A program made the position numbers and the translations under genes. The notes below the pieces were generated by a model. The model did not search any database. It was not told where the DNA came from and saw nothing but the letters and a program-made list of their open reading frames with translations. A DNA stretch of 64,000 nucleotides from Aromatoleum petrolei (lineage in GTDB: Bacteria > Pseudomonadota > Gammaproteobacteria > Burkholderiales > Rhodocyclaceae). Positions 26,036 to 34,618 of the stretch are shown here, one piece after another; the first letter of the stretch is position 1; the number at the start of each line of letters is the position of its first letter. The stretch covers positions 806,001-870,000 of the forward strand of contig NZ_CP059560.1 of NCBI RefSeq assembly GCF_017894385.1. Reading direction: 5' to 3'.

Positions 26036-29000
26036 ACGCTCAAAAAACAAAAAAGCTTTCCGAGATCGTTCGTATCCGGCAGCAATACCAACGCTCCATC
26101 CGTTTGGACGTGGACTTTGGGCGCATGGACGCCCTCGACGGCTATGTATGCCACAAGACGGCCGCCGATGTGCTAGACACCATGGCCAAGCAGATTTCGG
26201 GGAGCAATCAGCGGGCCTTCACCTGGACCGGCCCGTTCGGCGGCGGCAAGTCTTCGTTAGCCGTTGCTCTGGCATCAGCTCTTGGCCCCGATGAAAGCCT
26301 GCGCGCTCAAGCCCGCGAGGTGTTGCGCCTGAATGTCCATCCGAATTTCGACGAAGCCCTCCCCGTAAGCAACGGCTGGCTCGTTCTTCCGGTCGTCGGC
26401 CGGAGGGGGTTTGTCTCGGAAGAAATTTCAAAGGCGCTAAATCACGCGATTGGCTCGCGCGCGAGCCCTGGCTCTGCCAAGGAAGTCGTTGCGGAGCTGT
26501 GCGCTGTGGCTGCCAGTGAGCGATATGACGGGGTCATCCTCGTCATCGACGAAATGGGAAAATTTCTCGAAGCAGCCGCTCTCGGCCTCGGCGACGACGT
26601 CTATTTCTTTCAGGATCTCGCCGAGTCCGCGGCCCGAGCCCAAGGAAGGCTCGTCGTGGTCGGCATACTGCACCAATCCTTCCGGCAGTATGCCTCCCGC
26701 CTCGGCAGCGAGGCTCGTGACGACTGGGCGAAAGTTCAAGGTCGCTACGTAGACATTCCATTGGTCGCGGCAAGTGACGAGGTTGTGGAGTTGATCGGCC
26801 GTGCGGTCGAAACGAATGCCCACCCCCACTTCAATCGCACCCGCGCTAGAGCCATCGCATCCGCTATGGCGGCCCGGCGGCCTGCCATTGGCGTGGAAGC
26901 CTTTACCGAGAGCCTCGACGCGTGTTGGCCATTGCACCCCGCTATGGCCGCCCTCCTCGGCCCGGTTTCCCGTCGGCAATTTGGCCAGAATGAACGTAGC
27001 ACCTTCGGATTCTTGGGGTCCGTGGAGCCCCATGGATTCCGCTCTTTCCTCAAAGAGCAGGATCTGTCTGAAGAATGCTGCTATCGCCCGGACCACTACT
27101 GGGACTACCTCAGGGGCAATCTCGAACAAGCGATTCTTTCTTCCCCGGACGGCCACCGCTGGGCGCAAGCTGCGGATGCCGTCGATCGAACCGAGGCTCG
27201 CCATAGCGGGCTTCACTCCGCCCTGATCAAAAGCATCGCCGTCATTGATCTACTTCGCGCCACCTCAGGCTTGGCTGCCGACACCGAGGTTCTGCGGTCC
27301 CTCTTCCCGGAGAGTCTCGGCAATGAAGTCGAATCGGCGTTGAAGCAGCTTTCAAAGTGGCGAGTTGCAATCTACAAGAAGCATCTCGGAGCATGGTCTG
27401 TCTTCGAAGGCAGCGACTTCGACATCGAAAAAGCACTTGCCCAAGCGAAGGCGACCCTTCCCGGCATCGATTTCTCGATGCTGACGAGCCTCGCCAATCT
27501 CTATCCAGCGATCGCCAAGCGGCACTATCACAAGACGGGAACGCTCCGGTGGATGGATGTGGCTCTGTGCAGACTTGAAGATGCCGAAGGGATCGCGTCC
27601 AAGTTCTCCCCAAAGAAAGGCGAATTCGGCCTCTTCTTGTTGACTCTTCCGTCCAAAGAAGTCCGTTTGGAGGCCGCTCTTAGCCAATGCGAAACGATTG
27701 CCCGCAGTCGCCCTTGGCCGGTGGCCGTCGGAATCCCGCCGAACTACGCTCGGATCGAGGAACTAGGCTTGGAGCTGGTTTGCTTGCAATCCGTGCAGGG
27801 ACGACCGGAGCTGGAAGGCGACCAAGTCGGGAAGCGTGAAGTTACCGCCCGAATTTCAGCCGCCCGCTCTGCCCTTGAAGAGCAACTTCGGTTTGCGATA
27901 GCTCGAGCGACTTGGGCTTTGGCCGGACGGACCTGCTCGGCCGGAACACCAATTGCTCGTTGCTCGTCGGATCTGGCCGACGATCTTTACCGGGATTCGC
28001 CTCGACTTTGGAGCGAGCTGATCAACCGCGACGCTCCTTCGAGCGCGAGCGTCAAAGCTCGGCGCGACCTGATTCATGCGATGCTGGAAAATGAGAACCT
28101 GGAAAACCTCGGTTTCGAAGCCTTCCCGGCGGAACGCGGGCTCTATGAGTCCCTGTTGAAAGGGACGGGGTTGCATCGCAAAGACGGCGATTCGGACACG
28201 TGGCGCTTTCAGCCTCCGGACGAGCAGCACGGAGCAAGCCTGATTCGCTTGTGGGAGGAAACTCGAAAGCTGTTCTCCGACGCGTCCAAACGGGTGGAGG
28301 CTGTTGAAATCGACAGGTTGTGGGCCGGCGATCCCTTTGGCGTTCGCTCCGCCGTCAGACCCATCCTTCTGACGGCCTTCCTTTTGGCTCACAAAGGGAA
28401 CCTAGCGGTCTACAAGGACAGCATGTTCATCCCCAGCTTGAACGACGCGGATCTCGACGAGTATTTACAGGACGAGAAGCGCTTTTCGTTTCGCTGGGTG
28501 GTCGTAGACGACGAGAAAACTCAGATCCTATCGGGGATCTCGAATCTTCTGGCATCGATCGGCGCCGCGGCGCCGGCAAGCGACCCATTGGAAGCGGCAA
28601 AGGGCCTGGTCGCCTTGGTTTTCCGCCTTCCCCATTGGACGAAGCGAACCGCGACCCTATCGGCCGAGGCTCGCGAAGTGCGCGACATCTTGTCGAAGGC
28701 CAGCGATCCGCACAGGGTTCTGTTCATGGATCTAGCGGCGGTTTTCGGCGCGGCCAACGGCTCCGATTACGTCGATGCTTTGCGAGGCCCGATCACCGAG
28801 CTCGCAGGGGCCTACGAGGCGATGCTGCGCAAGATTGAATCGAGCATGCTCGAAGCTCTCGACGCGCCGGCAAACGCTTTGGAGCGCCTGCGCGCAAGAG
28901 CGGAGTTGCTCAAAGACTTGGATGGCGAGCTGCGCCAAAACGCCTTCGCAGGTCATCTGGCAAAGCACGATGGCAGCCTGGCGAGCATCGAGCGAATCGT

Positions 29001-29361
29001 TGGCTTGGCGGTCAATAAGCCCGCACGCGACTGGACAGATCGAGATTTCGACCAGGCCCTGCTTGAAATTGCGAGGCTGGCCTTGCGTTTCCGCCAGTCG
29101 GAAGCGTTGGTGTCCGTGCGCGGCAGAAAGCCCATGACCGATGCGTTCGCTGTCGTCATCGGGGCGGGCTCCTCGGCGAGGACAATTTCGCGCCAATTCG
29201 ACCTTTCGGAGCGACACCGCGCGACGGTCGACAACCTGGCCGACGAACTAGCCAGCAGCCTTCAATCGAAGGGCTTGGACACCGACGTCCTGCTGGCCGC
29301 CCTCGCCCGCGCCGGCTTGAAGCTGGCGACGGACGACTCCGCGGAGGTCGAGCATGGCTGA
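26032..29361 (+). CDS. sspC: SspC-like P-loop ATPase of DNA phosphorothioation
   Basis: The product has 1109 residues. Walker A GPFGGGKSS is at 67-75 and Walker B VILVIDEMGK at 168-177, both near the N-terminus, followed by about 900 helical residues. SspC is the ATPase partner of SspB and SspD; its ATP turnover supports the nicking and sulfur-insertion complex. Overlaps with sspB (4 bases) and sspD (8 bases) show one translational unit. Codon use and GC are lower than in the surrounding ICE genes. Confidence 0.85.
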   Translation: MNAQKTKKLSEIVRIRQQYQRSIRLDVDFGRMDALDGYVCHKTAADVLDTMAKQISGSNQRAFTWTGPFGGGKSSLAVALASALGPDESLRAQAREVLRLNVHPNFDEALPVSNGWLVLPVVGRRGFVSEEISKALNHAIGSRASPGSAKEVVAELCAVAASERYDGVILVIDEMGKFLEAAALGLGDDVYFFQDLAESAARAQGRLVVVGILHQSFRQYASRLGSEARDDWAKVQGRYVDIPLVAASDEVVELIGRAVETNAHPHFNRTRARAIASAMAARRPAIGVEAFTESLDACWPLHPAMAALLGPVSRRQFGQNERSTFGFLGSVEPHGFRSFLKEQDLSEECCYRPDHYWDYLRGNLEQAILSSPDGHRWAQAADAVDRTEARHSGLHSALIKSIAVIDLLRATSGLAADTEVLRSLFPESLGNEVESALKQLSKWRVAIYKKHLGAWSVFEGSDFDIEKALAQAKATLPGIDFSMLTSLANLYPAIAKRHYHKTGTLRWMDVALCRLEDAEGIASKFSPKKGEFGLFLLTLPSKEVRLEAALSQCETIARSRPWPVAVGIPPNYARIEELGLELVCLQSVQGRPELEGDQVGKREVTARISAARSALEEQLRFAIARATWALAGRTCSAGTPIARCSSDLADDLYRDSPRLWSELINRDAPSSASVKARRDLIHAMLENENLENLGFEAFPAERGLYESLLKGTGLHRKDGDSDTWRFQPPDEQHGASLIRLWEETRKLFSDASKRVEAVEIDRLWAGDPFGVRSAVRPILLTAFLLAHKGNLAVYKDSMFIPSLNDADLDEYLQDEKRFSFRWVVVDDEKTQILSGISNLLASIGAAAPASDPLEAAKGLVALVFRLPHWTKRTATLSAEAREVRDILSKASDPHRVLFMDLAAVFGAANGSDYVDALRGPITELAGAYEAMLRKIESSMLEALDAPANALERLRARAELLKDLDGELRQNAFAGHLAKHDGSLASIERIVGLAVNKPARDWTDRDFDQALLEIARLALRFRQSEALVSVRGRKPMTDAFAVVIGAGSSARTISRQFDLSERHRATVDNLADELASSLQSKGLDTDVLLAALARAGLKLATDDSAEVEHG

Positions 29362-30193
29362 GAGGCACGTTCTGGGGATCTCCGGCGGCAAGGACAGCGC
29401 GGCTTTGGCCGTGTTCGTCCGGCACCATCATCCCGAAATCGACGTGGAGTATTTCTTCACCGACACCGGCAAGGAGCTGCCCGAGGTTTATGAGTTTCTG
29501 GGACGGTTGGAGGGCTTCCTTGGAAAGCCGATCCTGCGGCTCAATCCCCAGCGAGACTTCGATTTCTGGCTGCGCGAATACAACCACTTCCTGCCTTCGG
29601 CCCAGACTCGCTGGTGCACCCGGCAATTGAAGCTCGCCCCGTTCGAGCAGTGGGTGCGGCCGATGCTCGCGGCCGGCGACACTGTCGTCTCCTATGTGGC
29701 CATCCGCGCCGACGAGGACTACCGCGAGGGATACACCTCCAAGCACAAGAACCTCAAAGTGCGCCTGCCCTTCCGCGAGTCGGGCATCGACAAGCGATGC
29801 GTGATGGACATCCTGGAATCCTCCGGAGTGGGTATCCCGAAGTATTACGACTGGCGCTCTCGAAGCGGCTGCACCTTCTGCTTCTTTCAGCAGAAAATTG
29901 AGTGGGTGCGCCTGCGCGAGCAGCATCCGGAAGCCTATGAGGACGCCAAAACCTACGAGAAAAACGCCTTGGAGCACGGTTCCCCATTCACCTGGACCAA
30001 GGGCGAATCACTGGACGAACTCGCCAAGCCGGAACGGGTTCAGCAGATCGTTGAAGACTTCGAACGGCGGAAGCAGCGGGAGTTGAACCGCAAGCCGATC
30101 AATCCTCTGCGGCCAATCGAGAACATCGTTGACATCGATGACCTCTTTGGCGAAGACGAAGGCGGAGGAGCGTGTGTGGTGTGCCATAAGTAG
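29354..30193 (+). CDS. sspD: SspD/DndC-like ATP-pyrophosphatase (PAPS-reductase family)
   Basis: The product has 279 residues. The PP-loop SGGKDS is at residues 10-15, TDTGKELPE at about 37-45 and WCTRQLK with C88; C149, C173 and C176 (GCTFCFF) complete a four-cysteine set of the kind that binds the Fe-S cluster in DndC. The family adenylates the DNA backbone phosphate before sulfur transfer. Association with DUF4007 marks it as SspD rather than DndC, since no dndD or dndE is present. It ends 13 bases from the convergent operon. Confidence 0.88.
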   Translation: MAERHVLGISGGKDSAALAVFVRHHHPEIDVEYFFTDTGKELPEVYEFLGRLEGFLGKPILRLNPQRDFDFWLREYNHFLPSAQTRWCTRQLKLAPFEQWVRPMLAAGDTVVSYVAIRADEDYREGYTSKHKNLKVRLPFRESGIDKRCVMDILESSGVGIPKYYDWRSRSGCTFCFFQQKIEWVRLREQHPEAYEDAKTYEKNALEHGSPFTWTKGESLDELAKPERVQQIVEDFERRKQRELNRKPINPLRPIENIVDIDDLFGEDEGGGACVVCHK

Positions 30194-30206
30194 CGTTTAA
30201 GACCCC

Positions 30207-32240
30207 CTATGGTGCTTTCGTCGACTCGTCCGCGATTAGCAGGAGCTTAACCGCCACGCCCTTCGGCGCTGCCAGGCCGTCGATAGTTTCCTGTGGGTTG
30301 GTCATATTCCCGTAGTGCAAATCCAAGCGGACATTGGTCACGATGTCTTGCTTGACCTTCACGCCAAGCCGCAGTTTGTTGGACAGCGCGGCCAAATCAA
30401 GCCCCGATCCTCCGCAATGGGCGATCAGCATGCGCTCCAGCCAAACCGCAAGCCGCATTGCATCCTCGCCGGGGAACGACAGTGACTGATCGCCACCGCG
30501 AACTGCCATTATCAAGCGGTGGCAGCCAGTCGAGTCCGAATAAGCGGTGGCCGGCTTTTTGGGGATCTTCTCGCAAAGCAAGAACGCCTTCACGACAACT
30601 TCGGAGTCGCGCGCCATCTTGAATGCCGCCGGGCGTGTCAACTGACTCGCAGTCGCCTGGGCGAACTGAGCGGCGACATCGAACCGCAGCCGTCCGACAA
30701 CCGCGAGCTTGTCGGCTTCCGCACGCTTCAGGAAGTCGGCAATTGGCATCGCCAATACTCGGCCTGGCGCATATTGCAAGTCGAAAACTCCAGCGGCCGT
30801 TTTTAGCCCGACCGCCACAAGATCCCTGCTGTCGAACCGAGAGAGATGGTGCGGCAGGGCCTCATGAACTTCCGCAATCGCGAATACGGCCGATCTACTT
30901 CCTGCCATGTCGTCTCTCGTAGTGACATTCAAATCGCACTGTTGCGTCACGTGAACGAGGCACTCGCCGCCAGCTTTCAGGTTTGACGCGAGGACCGAAC
31001 CGAACGGAAGCGTGGAGTTGAATCGCTGTTCCGGCTTATCGACTGCCGGTCCGTAGAACGCCTCACCTGTGGGCCAACCGCTCCAGACATAGTGGGAGTA
31101 GAAGGCCCGACCCACTTCGGGATTCACGATGGGCGACATGAAGCGGGTCTTCAATCCGTCGCCGCCGTCCATGTGCTCTCGCAAGCATGCATCCAACTCG
31201 CCAATTTTCTTAGCGACCGCATTGTCTCGTTCGACGTGCCAGAGATATTCGCGGCTAATGAGGTCACCGAGATGTCCGTCGAATGGATCGTTGTCGGCGA
31301 TCGCAGTGAGATGAACGCGCTGGATCGCGGCCGCGTCCAAGTTCCACAGCGTAGTCGCGGCCTCATCCGCCGCCCTCTTGAGTGCATCGGCCCAACTGCG
31401 GATGAACGCGCGCATACGTTGGGCGGCCGCGCACTGAGCCATCAGTTGATCGAAGAGAACGCGCAGCCCGCGAGCCTTGAAATCCTCGGAAGCCAGATCG
31501 GACTTGGGAAGTATCCAGAGGCCGGCCGCGCTGATCTGGGATGCCTTGCTGAACTCCTGCCGATGCTTTGTCAACTCCTCTTCGGCGGTCGACATGACGA
31601 CGATGGGCGGCATGGATTTGTCTCCGGCCTCGTTTGAGAGCTCCCGGAGATACATCTTCAAGTCGTCAACGGGAGACCCATTGCCGACCAAAACCAAGTC
31701 CAAGAACAAGAAGTCGTAAGCTATTGCCTCCGCTCGTCCAGGGCGTTTCGGAACGAAGTCGACTAGAAACTCCTGCGCGGGAAACGCTGCGTCAAATTCC
31801 CCTCGCAGCGCCTTGCCACGATCAGCTCGCGTGAAAAAATTGGAAAACCTGCTGACTAGGTCGCTGTCGGCCTTCTCGCGGAACCAATCGCTGAGGAGCA
31901 CGTCTTGAACAAAGGCATCCGACATGAGGAATTTCTGGAACGCTTTGGGATCAGCTTCGAACACCCTTCCATCCATCTTTTCGGCACAGAGATGCAACAG
32001 GTTCGCAACCTCCGGCGCATCGACATCGCCAAGCAACGTTTCGATATCGGGCTCGCTCTCCCGAAGCTGCGCATACACAAACTGAACAAACTCGTCGTCG
32101 ACGACAAGGATGCGTAGAGGCTTGGCTTGCTCGGTTCCTTGCGTCCCCTCTATCGGCGCATCACCAGCGTTACCCTTGGTCTCCTCCATCGACTCGGAAT
32201 TCTCCGCCCCGGTGGCATTCTTGATCTCATGGATATTCAT
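30207..32240 (-). CDS. Receiver-domain protein with split receiver and unknown C-terminal effector
   Basis: The product has 677 residues. After a disordered acidic N-terminus (1-40), RILVVDDE (43-50) supplies the receiver acidic pocket. The phospho-acceptor strand FLFLDLVL (D181), the IVVMST strand (S217/T218) and the LWILPKSDL strand (K246) complete it. D48-D181 spacing is about 90 residues longer than in a normal receiver, so the fold holds an insertion at about 65-170. Residues 260-677 carry no helix-turn-helix or other recognisable output. Its ATG overlaps the stop of the GHKL kinase-like gene, implying a sensor/receiver pair. Confidence 0.72.
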   Translation of the reverse strand: MNIHEIKNATGAENSESMEETKGNAGDAPIEGTQGTEQAKPLRILVVDDEFVQFVYAQLRESEPDIETLLGDVDAPEVANLLHLCAEKMDGRVFEADPKAFQKFLMSDAFVQDVLLSDWFREKADSDLVSRFSNFFTRADRGKALRGEFDAAFPAQEFLVDFVPKRPGRAEAIAYDFLFLDLVLVGNGSPVDDLKMYLRELSNEAGDKSMPPIVVMSTAEEELTKHRQEFSKASQISAAGLWILPKSDLASEDFKARGLRVLFDQLMAQCAAAQRMRAFIRSWADALKRAADEAATTLWNLDAAAIQRVHLTAIADNDPFDGHLGDLISREYLWHVERDNAVAKKIGELDACLREHMDGGDGLKTRFMSPIVNPEVGRAFYSHYVWSGWPTGEAFYGPAVDKPEQRFNSTLPFGSVLASNLKAGGECLVHVTQQCDLNVTTRDDMAGSRSAVFAIAEVHEALPHHLSRFDSRDLVAVGLKTAAGVFDLQYAPGRVLAMPIADFLKRAEADKLAVVGRLRFDVAAQFAQATASQLTRPAAFKMARDSEVVVKAFLLCEKIPKKPATAYSDSTGCHRLIMAVRGGDQSLSFPGEDAMRLAVWLERMLIAHCGGSGLDLAALSNKLRLGVKVKQDIVTNVRLDLHYGNMTNPQETIDGLAAPKGVAVKLLLIADESTKAP

Positions 32241-34594
32241 TTCCCCTCCCGCGGAAGCTCCAGAATGAAGGTTCTGAGCCGTCCGTCTTCATCCGGCATC
32301 TCATCGAGATAGAGCTTCCCTCCGTGATAGGAAGCTAGTTCCGAAGCTATGTAGAGTCCAAGGCCCTTGCCCTTCTTTCGCGTCGAGTAGTAGGGCTTAA
32401 AAATGGCCTTGGCGTAGCGAGGATCAACCCCAGGCCCGTTGTCCGTGACGATGATTGCGCTAGCGCCCGTGTCGATGTCGACTTGGATGGTTGGTGTCCT
32501 TTCGCCTTCCTTCAGGGCTTGGCCCACCCAATGCAGCGAGTTCACGATCAAGTTTTCCAACGTTTGAGCAACCAAACCGCGCACCATGTAGACGCCGAAC
32601 TCGCGCTTGGAATCTGTGCCGTCCACTGTGACTACGGCCTCGACGCCGTGTCGGACCATGCGAGCTTTGAAGCTGTCGACAATCGTCTTCGTTTGCGCTA
32701 CGACGTCATAGGTTTCTTTTCGATTACGCCCGGACGGGCTCATCGCGTCGACAGTTCGTACCCTCTTGTTGGTAGCGACAATTTGCCTACGCAGGTTGTC
32801 AATCACCTCGACCACATTAACGCGACTCTTTCCGTCCTCGAGCTGAGCCAGAAGCTCGCCAGTGCGCTCTGTAAGGCGCGCCAGCTCGTGCACCACAATT
32901 TCAACCACGAGGCCGATGTTGGCGAGTTCGAGCAACTCGACACGCGTTTCCTGAGCCATGTCGAGCGCACGCTTGATAGTCTTCACATATTCGATCTGGT
33001 CGCTGATCGCCTCCCGGACCTGAACTACCTTCTCCTTGTGCTCCGCCGGAATTGCCTTGGCAATTTGATTGAAAGCTTTAAGGGTTCGCGCCAGGTTGTT
33101 CTCGCTTTGACGGAGCGACTCTTCAGTCGACTCCTCCGCTAAAGCAATCTTGACTTCAGCTTCCTGCGTTGCGCTAATTAGCCCCCGCAAATCAACGACG
33201 ATCTCGACACCTAGCAACGTTTTAAGTAGCTCCTGCTCTGGGCAAGAAACCAGCCTTTCTCGGTTCGACGCGTCGATCAACCGAGGGTTGCGCTGTGACG
33301 AAATCGCTACGCTTCCAACGGTTTGATATCGATTTAGGGCATAGCCCTTGGTCTTGAGCGCGCGACTGTCCCATTCCAGCCAGTCGTCGTCCATCCCACC
33401 GGTTTGTCCAACTCTAAAGCCGTCCCGATAGATGGCGAAGCCACCACACCACACGTTCAACTCATTGACGATGTCCGTCCGGCTTCGGTCGACAGCCTGT
33501 GCATTCAGCGACTGGCGATTGAACCAGAGGCATGTAGCTTCAAATGCCCCGAGGCTTTCAAAGAGGCTCTCGGGGACCGAAAGCCTTTCGGCGAGCTCAG
33601 CGGACTTCCATGCTCGATCGTCGGGTGCCGCGTTTCCTCTCCATAGCAGAGATCGCCGCATGACGCTGCCTTCTGCGTCGACACCTGCGGGGTCAAATGT
33701 GATGCGTGCCCGAAACTGGGCACATTCTGAGAGCCAGTCGGGCAACGTGGGAATCGGCTGACGCTTGCCGTTAAGAAGAACGTCTACCGGGTAGCGCTTA
33801 CGCTGCGTGGCGAACGGGTCTTGAAGACGGCGCAAGTACTTCTGGATAAACCCTGCTATCTTGTCCGGAGTCCAAAACGCGTTAAGCTCTGTGATTTCTA
33901 TAATGGTTCCGGACACGTCAGTCTCGCCGAGCCCCGCCGGCTCAACTGTAACTTCGATCTCATCCAAGAAGCGCGTAGGTTCGTCGAACTCGCTCCACTC
34001 AAAGCGGACCTGATGCCAACGACTCTCGCTAGCCATCTTGGATTTGACCAATGCAACACGACCAAGACGCATCATCGATAGTCGTCCGATTCCCTTCTCG
34101 CCCAAAATAGTGGGATCGCCAACTTGAGAGGCGCGCTTCGCCAAGAGCTTCCCGGGAGTGCCAATGACCAGAAATCGGCTCTCAAGATCTTCCGCGCTCA
34201 TACCCGATCCAGTGTCGCAAACGACGATCTTGAATTTCGTCGCCAGGATCTCCCCGACGAACTTCGCAACCCCTGCCGAACCGCGCAAGAGGGCGTTGTC
34301 ATACGCCTCAAGCATGGCAGCGCGATCGCGAGAGCTCAGTTCTGGCGCTAGTGCCGTTTGGAACGCCTCACGTGCCTCCTTTTTACCGATCTTGACTGGA
34401 TTGGCAAGAAGACGCTCGCGCAGGAGCGAAAGCGCCCCTGCGTCGGCTGGAGCTTCGAGCAGCACCTCCACTCGCGGCGAACGAGCGTCGAAAGCGTTCT
34501 TGATGAGCTCATTAAGGGCAACATCGTCCGAGGTTATAAGCTCCGCTCCGATCTGACGAAGGGCACGCGCTGCGACCCGAAATGAACTAGCCAT
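32237..34594 (-). CDS. Dual-GHKL protein: MORC/Hsp90-like ATPase domain plus histidine-kinase core
   Basis: The product has 785 residues and two complete GHKL ATP sites. N-terminal site: N-box ELIKNAFDA (29-37), DTGSGM (127-132), GEKGIG (165-170), as in Hsp90/MutL/MORC proteins. C-terminal site: N-box ENLIVN (680-685), DNGPG (718-722), KGKGLGL (741-747), as in sensor kinases. Between them lie a coiled-coil (about 475-560) and a DHp-like helix with VVHELARLTE, H569 being the likely phospho-acceptor. No membrane segment. It lies 24 bases after the DptH-like gene and overlaps the receiver gene by 4 bases. Confidence 0.78.
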   Translation of the reverse strand: MASSFRVAARALRQIGAELITSDDVALNELIKNAFDARSPRVEVLLEAPADAGALSLLRERLLANPVKIGKKEAREAFQTALAPELSSRDRAAMLEAYDNALLRGSAGVAKFVGEILATKFKIVVCDTGSGMSAEDLESRFLVIGTPGKLLAKRASQVGDPTILGEKGIGRLSMMRLGRVALVKSKMASESRWHQVRFEWSEFDEPTRFLDEIEVTVEPAGLGETDVSGTIIEITELNAFWTPDKIAGFIQKYLRRLQDPFATQRKRYPVDVLLNGKRQPIPTLPDWLSECAQFRARITFDPAGVDAEGSVMRRSLLWRGNAAPDDRAWKSAELAERLSVPESLFESLGAFEATCLWFNRQSLNAQAVDRSRTDIVNELNVWCGGFAIYRDGFRVGQTGGMDDDWLEWDSRALKTKGYALNRYQTVGSVAISSQRNPRLIDASNRERLVSCPEQELLKTLLGVEIVVDLRGLISATQEAEVKIALAEESTEESLRQSENNLARTLKAFNQIAKAIPAEHKEKVVQVREAISDQIEYVKTIKRALDMAQETRVELLELANIGLVVEIVVHELARLTERTGELLAQLEDGKSRVNVVEVIDNLRRQIVATNKRVRTVDAMSPSGRNRKETYDVVAQTKTIVDSFKARMVRHGVEAVVTVDGTDSKREFGVYMVRGLVAQTLENLIVNSLHWVGQALKEGERTPTIQVDIDTGASAIIVTDNGPGVDPRYAKAIFKPYYSTRKKGKGLGLYIASELASYHGGKLYLDEMPDEDGRLRTFILELPREGK

Positions 34595-34618
34595 GGTTGT
34601 ACCTTATTGATTGTCGCA

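Noticed and set aside
29354..30193. dndC of a classic dndBCDE cluster
   Set aside because: No dndD, dndE or dndB is present, and the upstream partners are a DUF4007 protein and a 1109-residue ATPase, which fits sspBCD.
30207..34594. Ordinary two-component transcription regulator pair
   Set aside because: The kinase-like protein has no membrane or periplasmic sensor and the receiver protein has no DNA-binding output; both are in the restriction operon.
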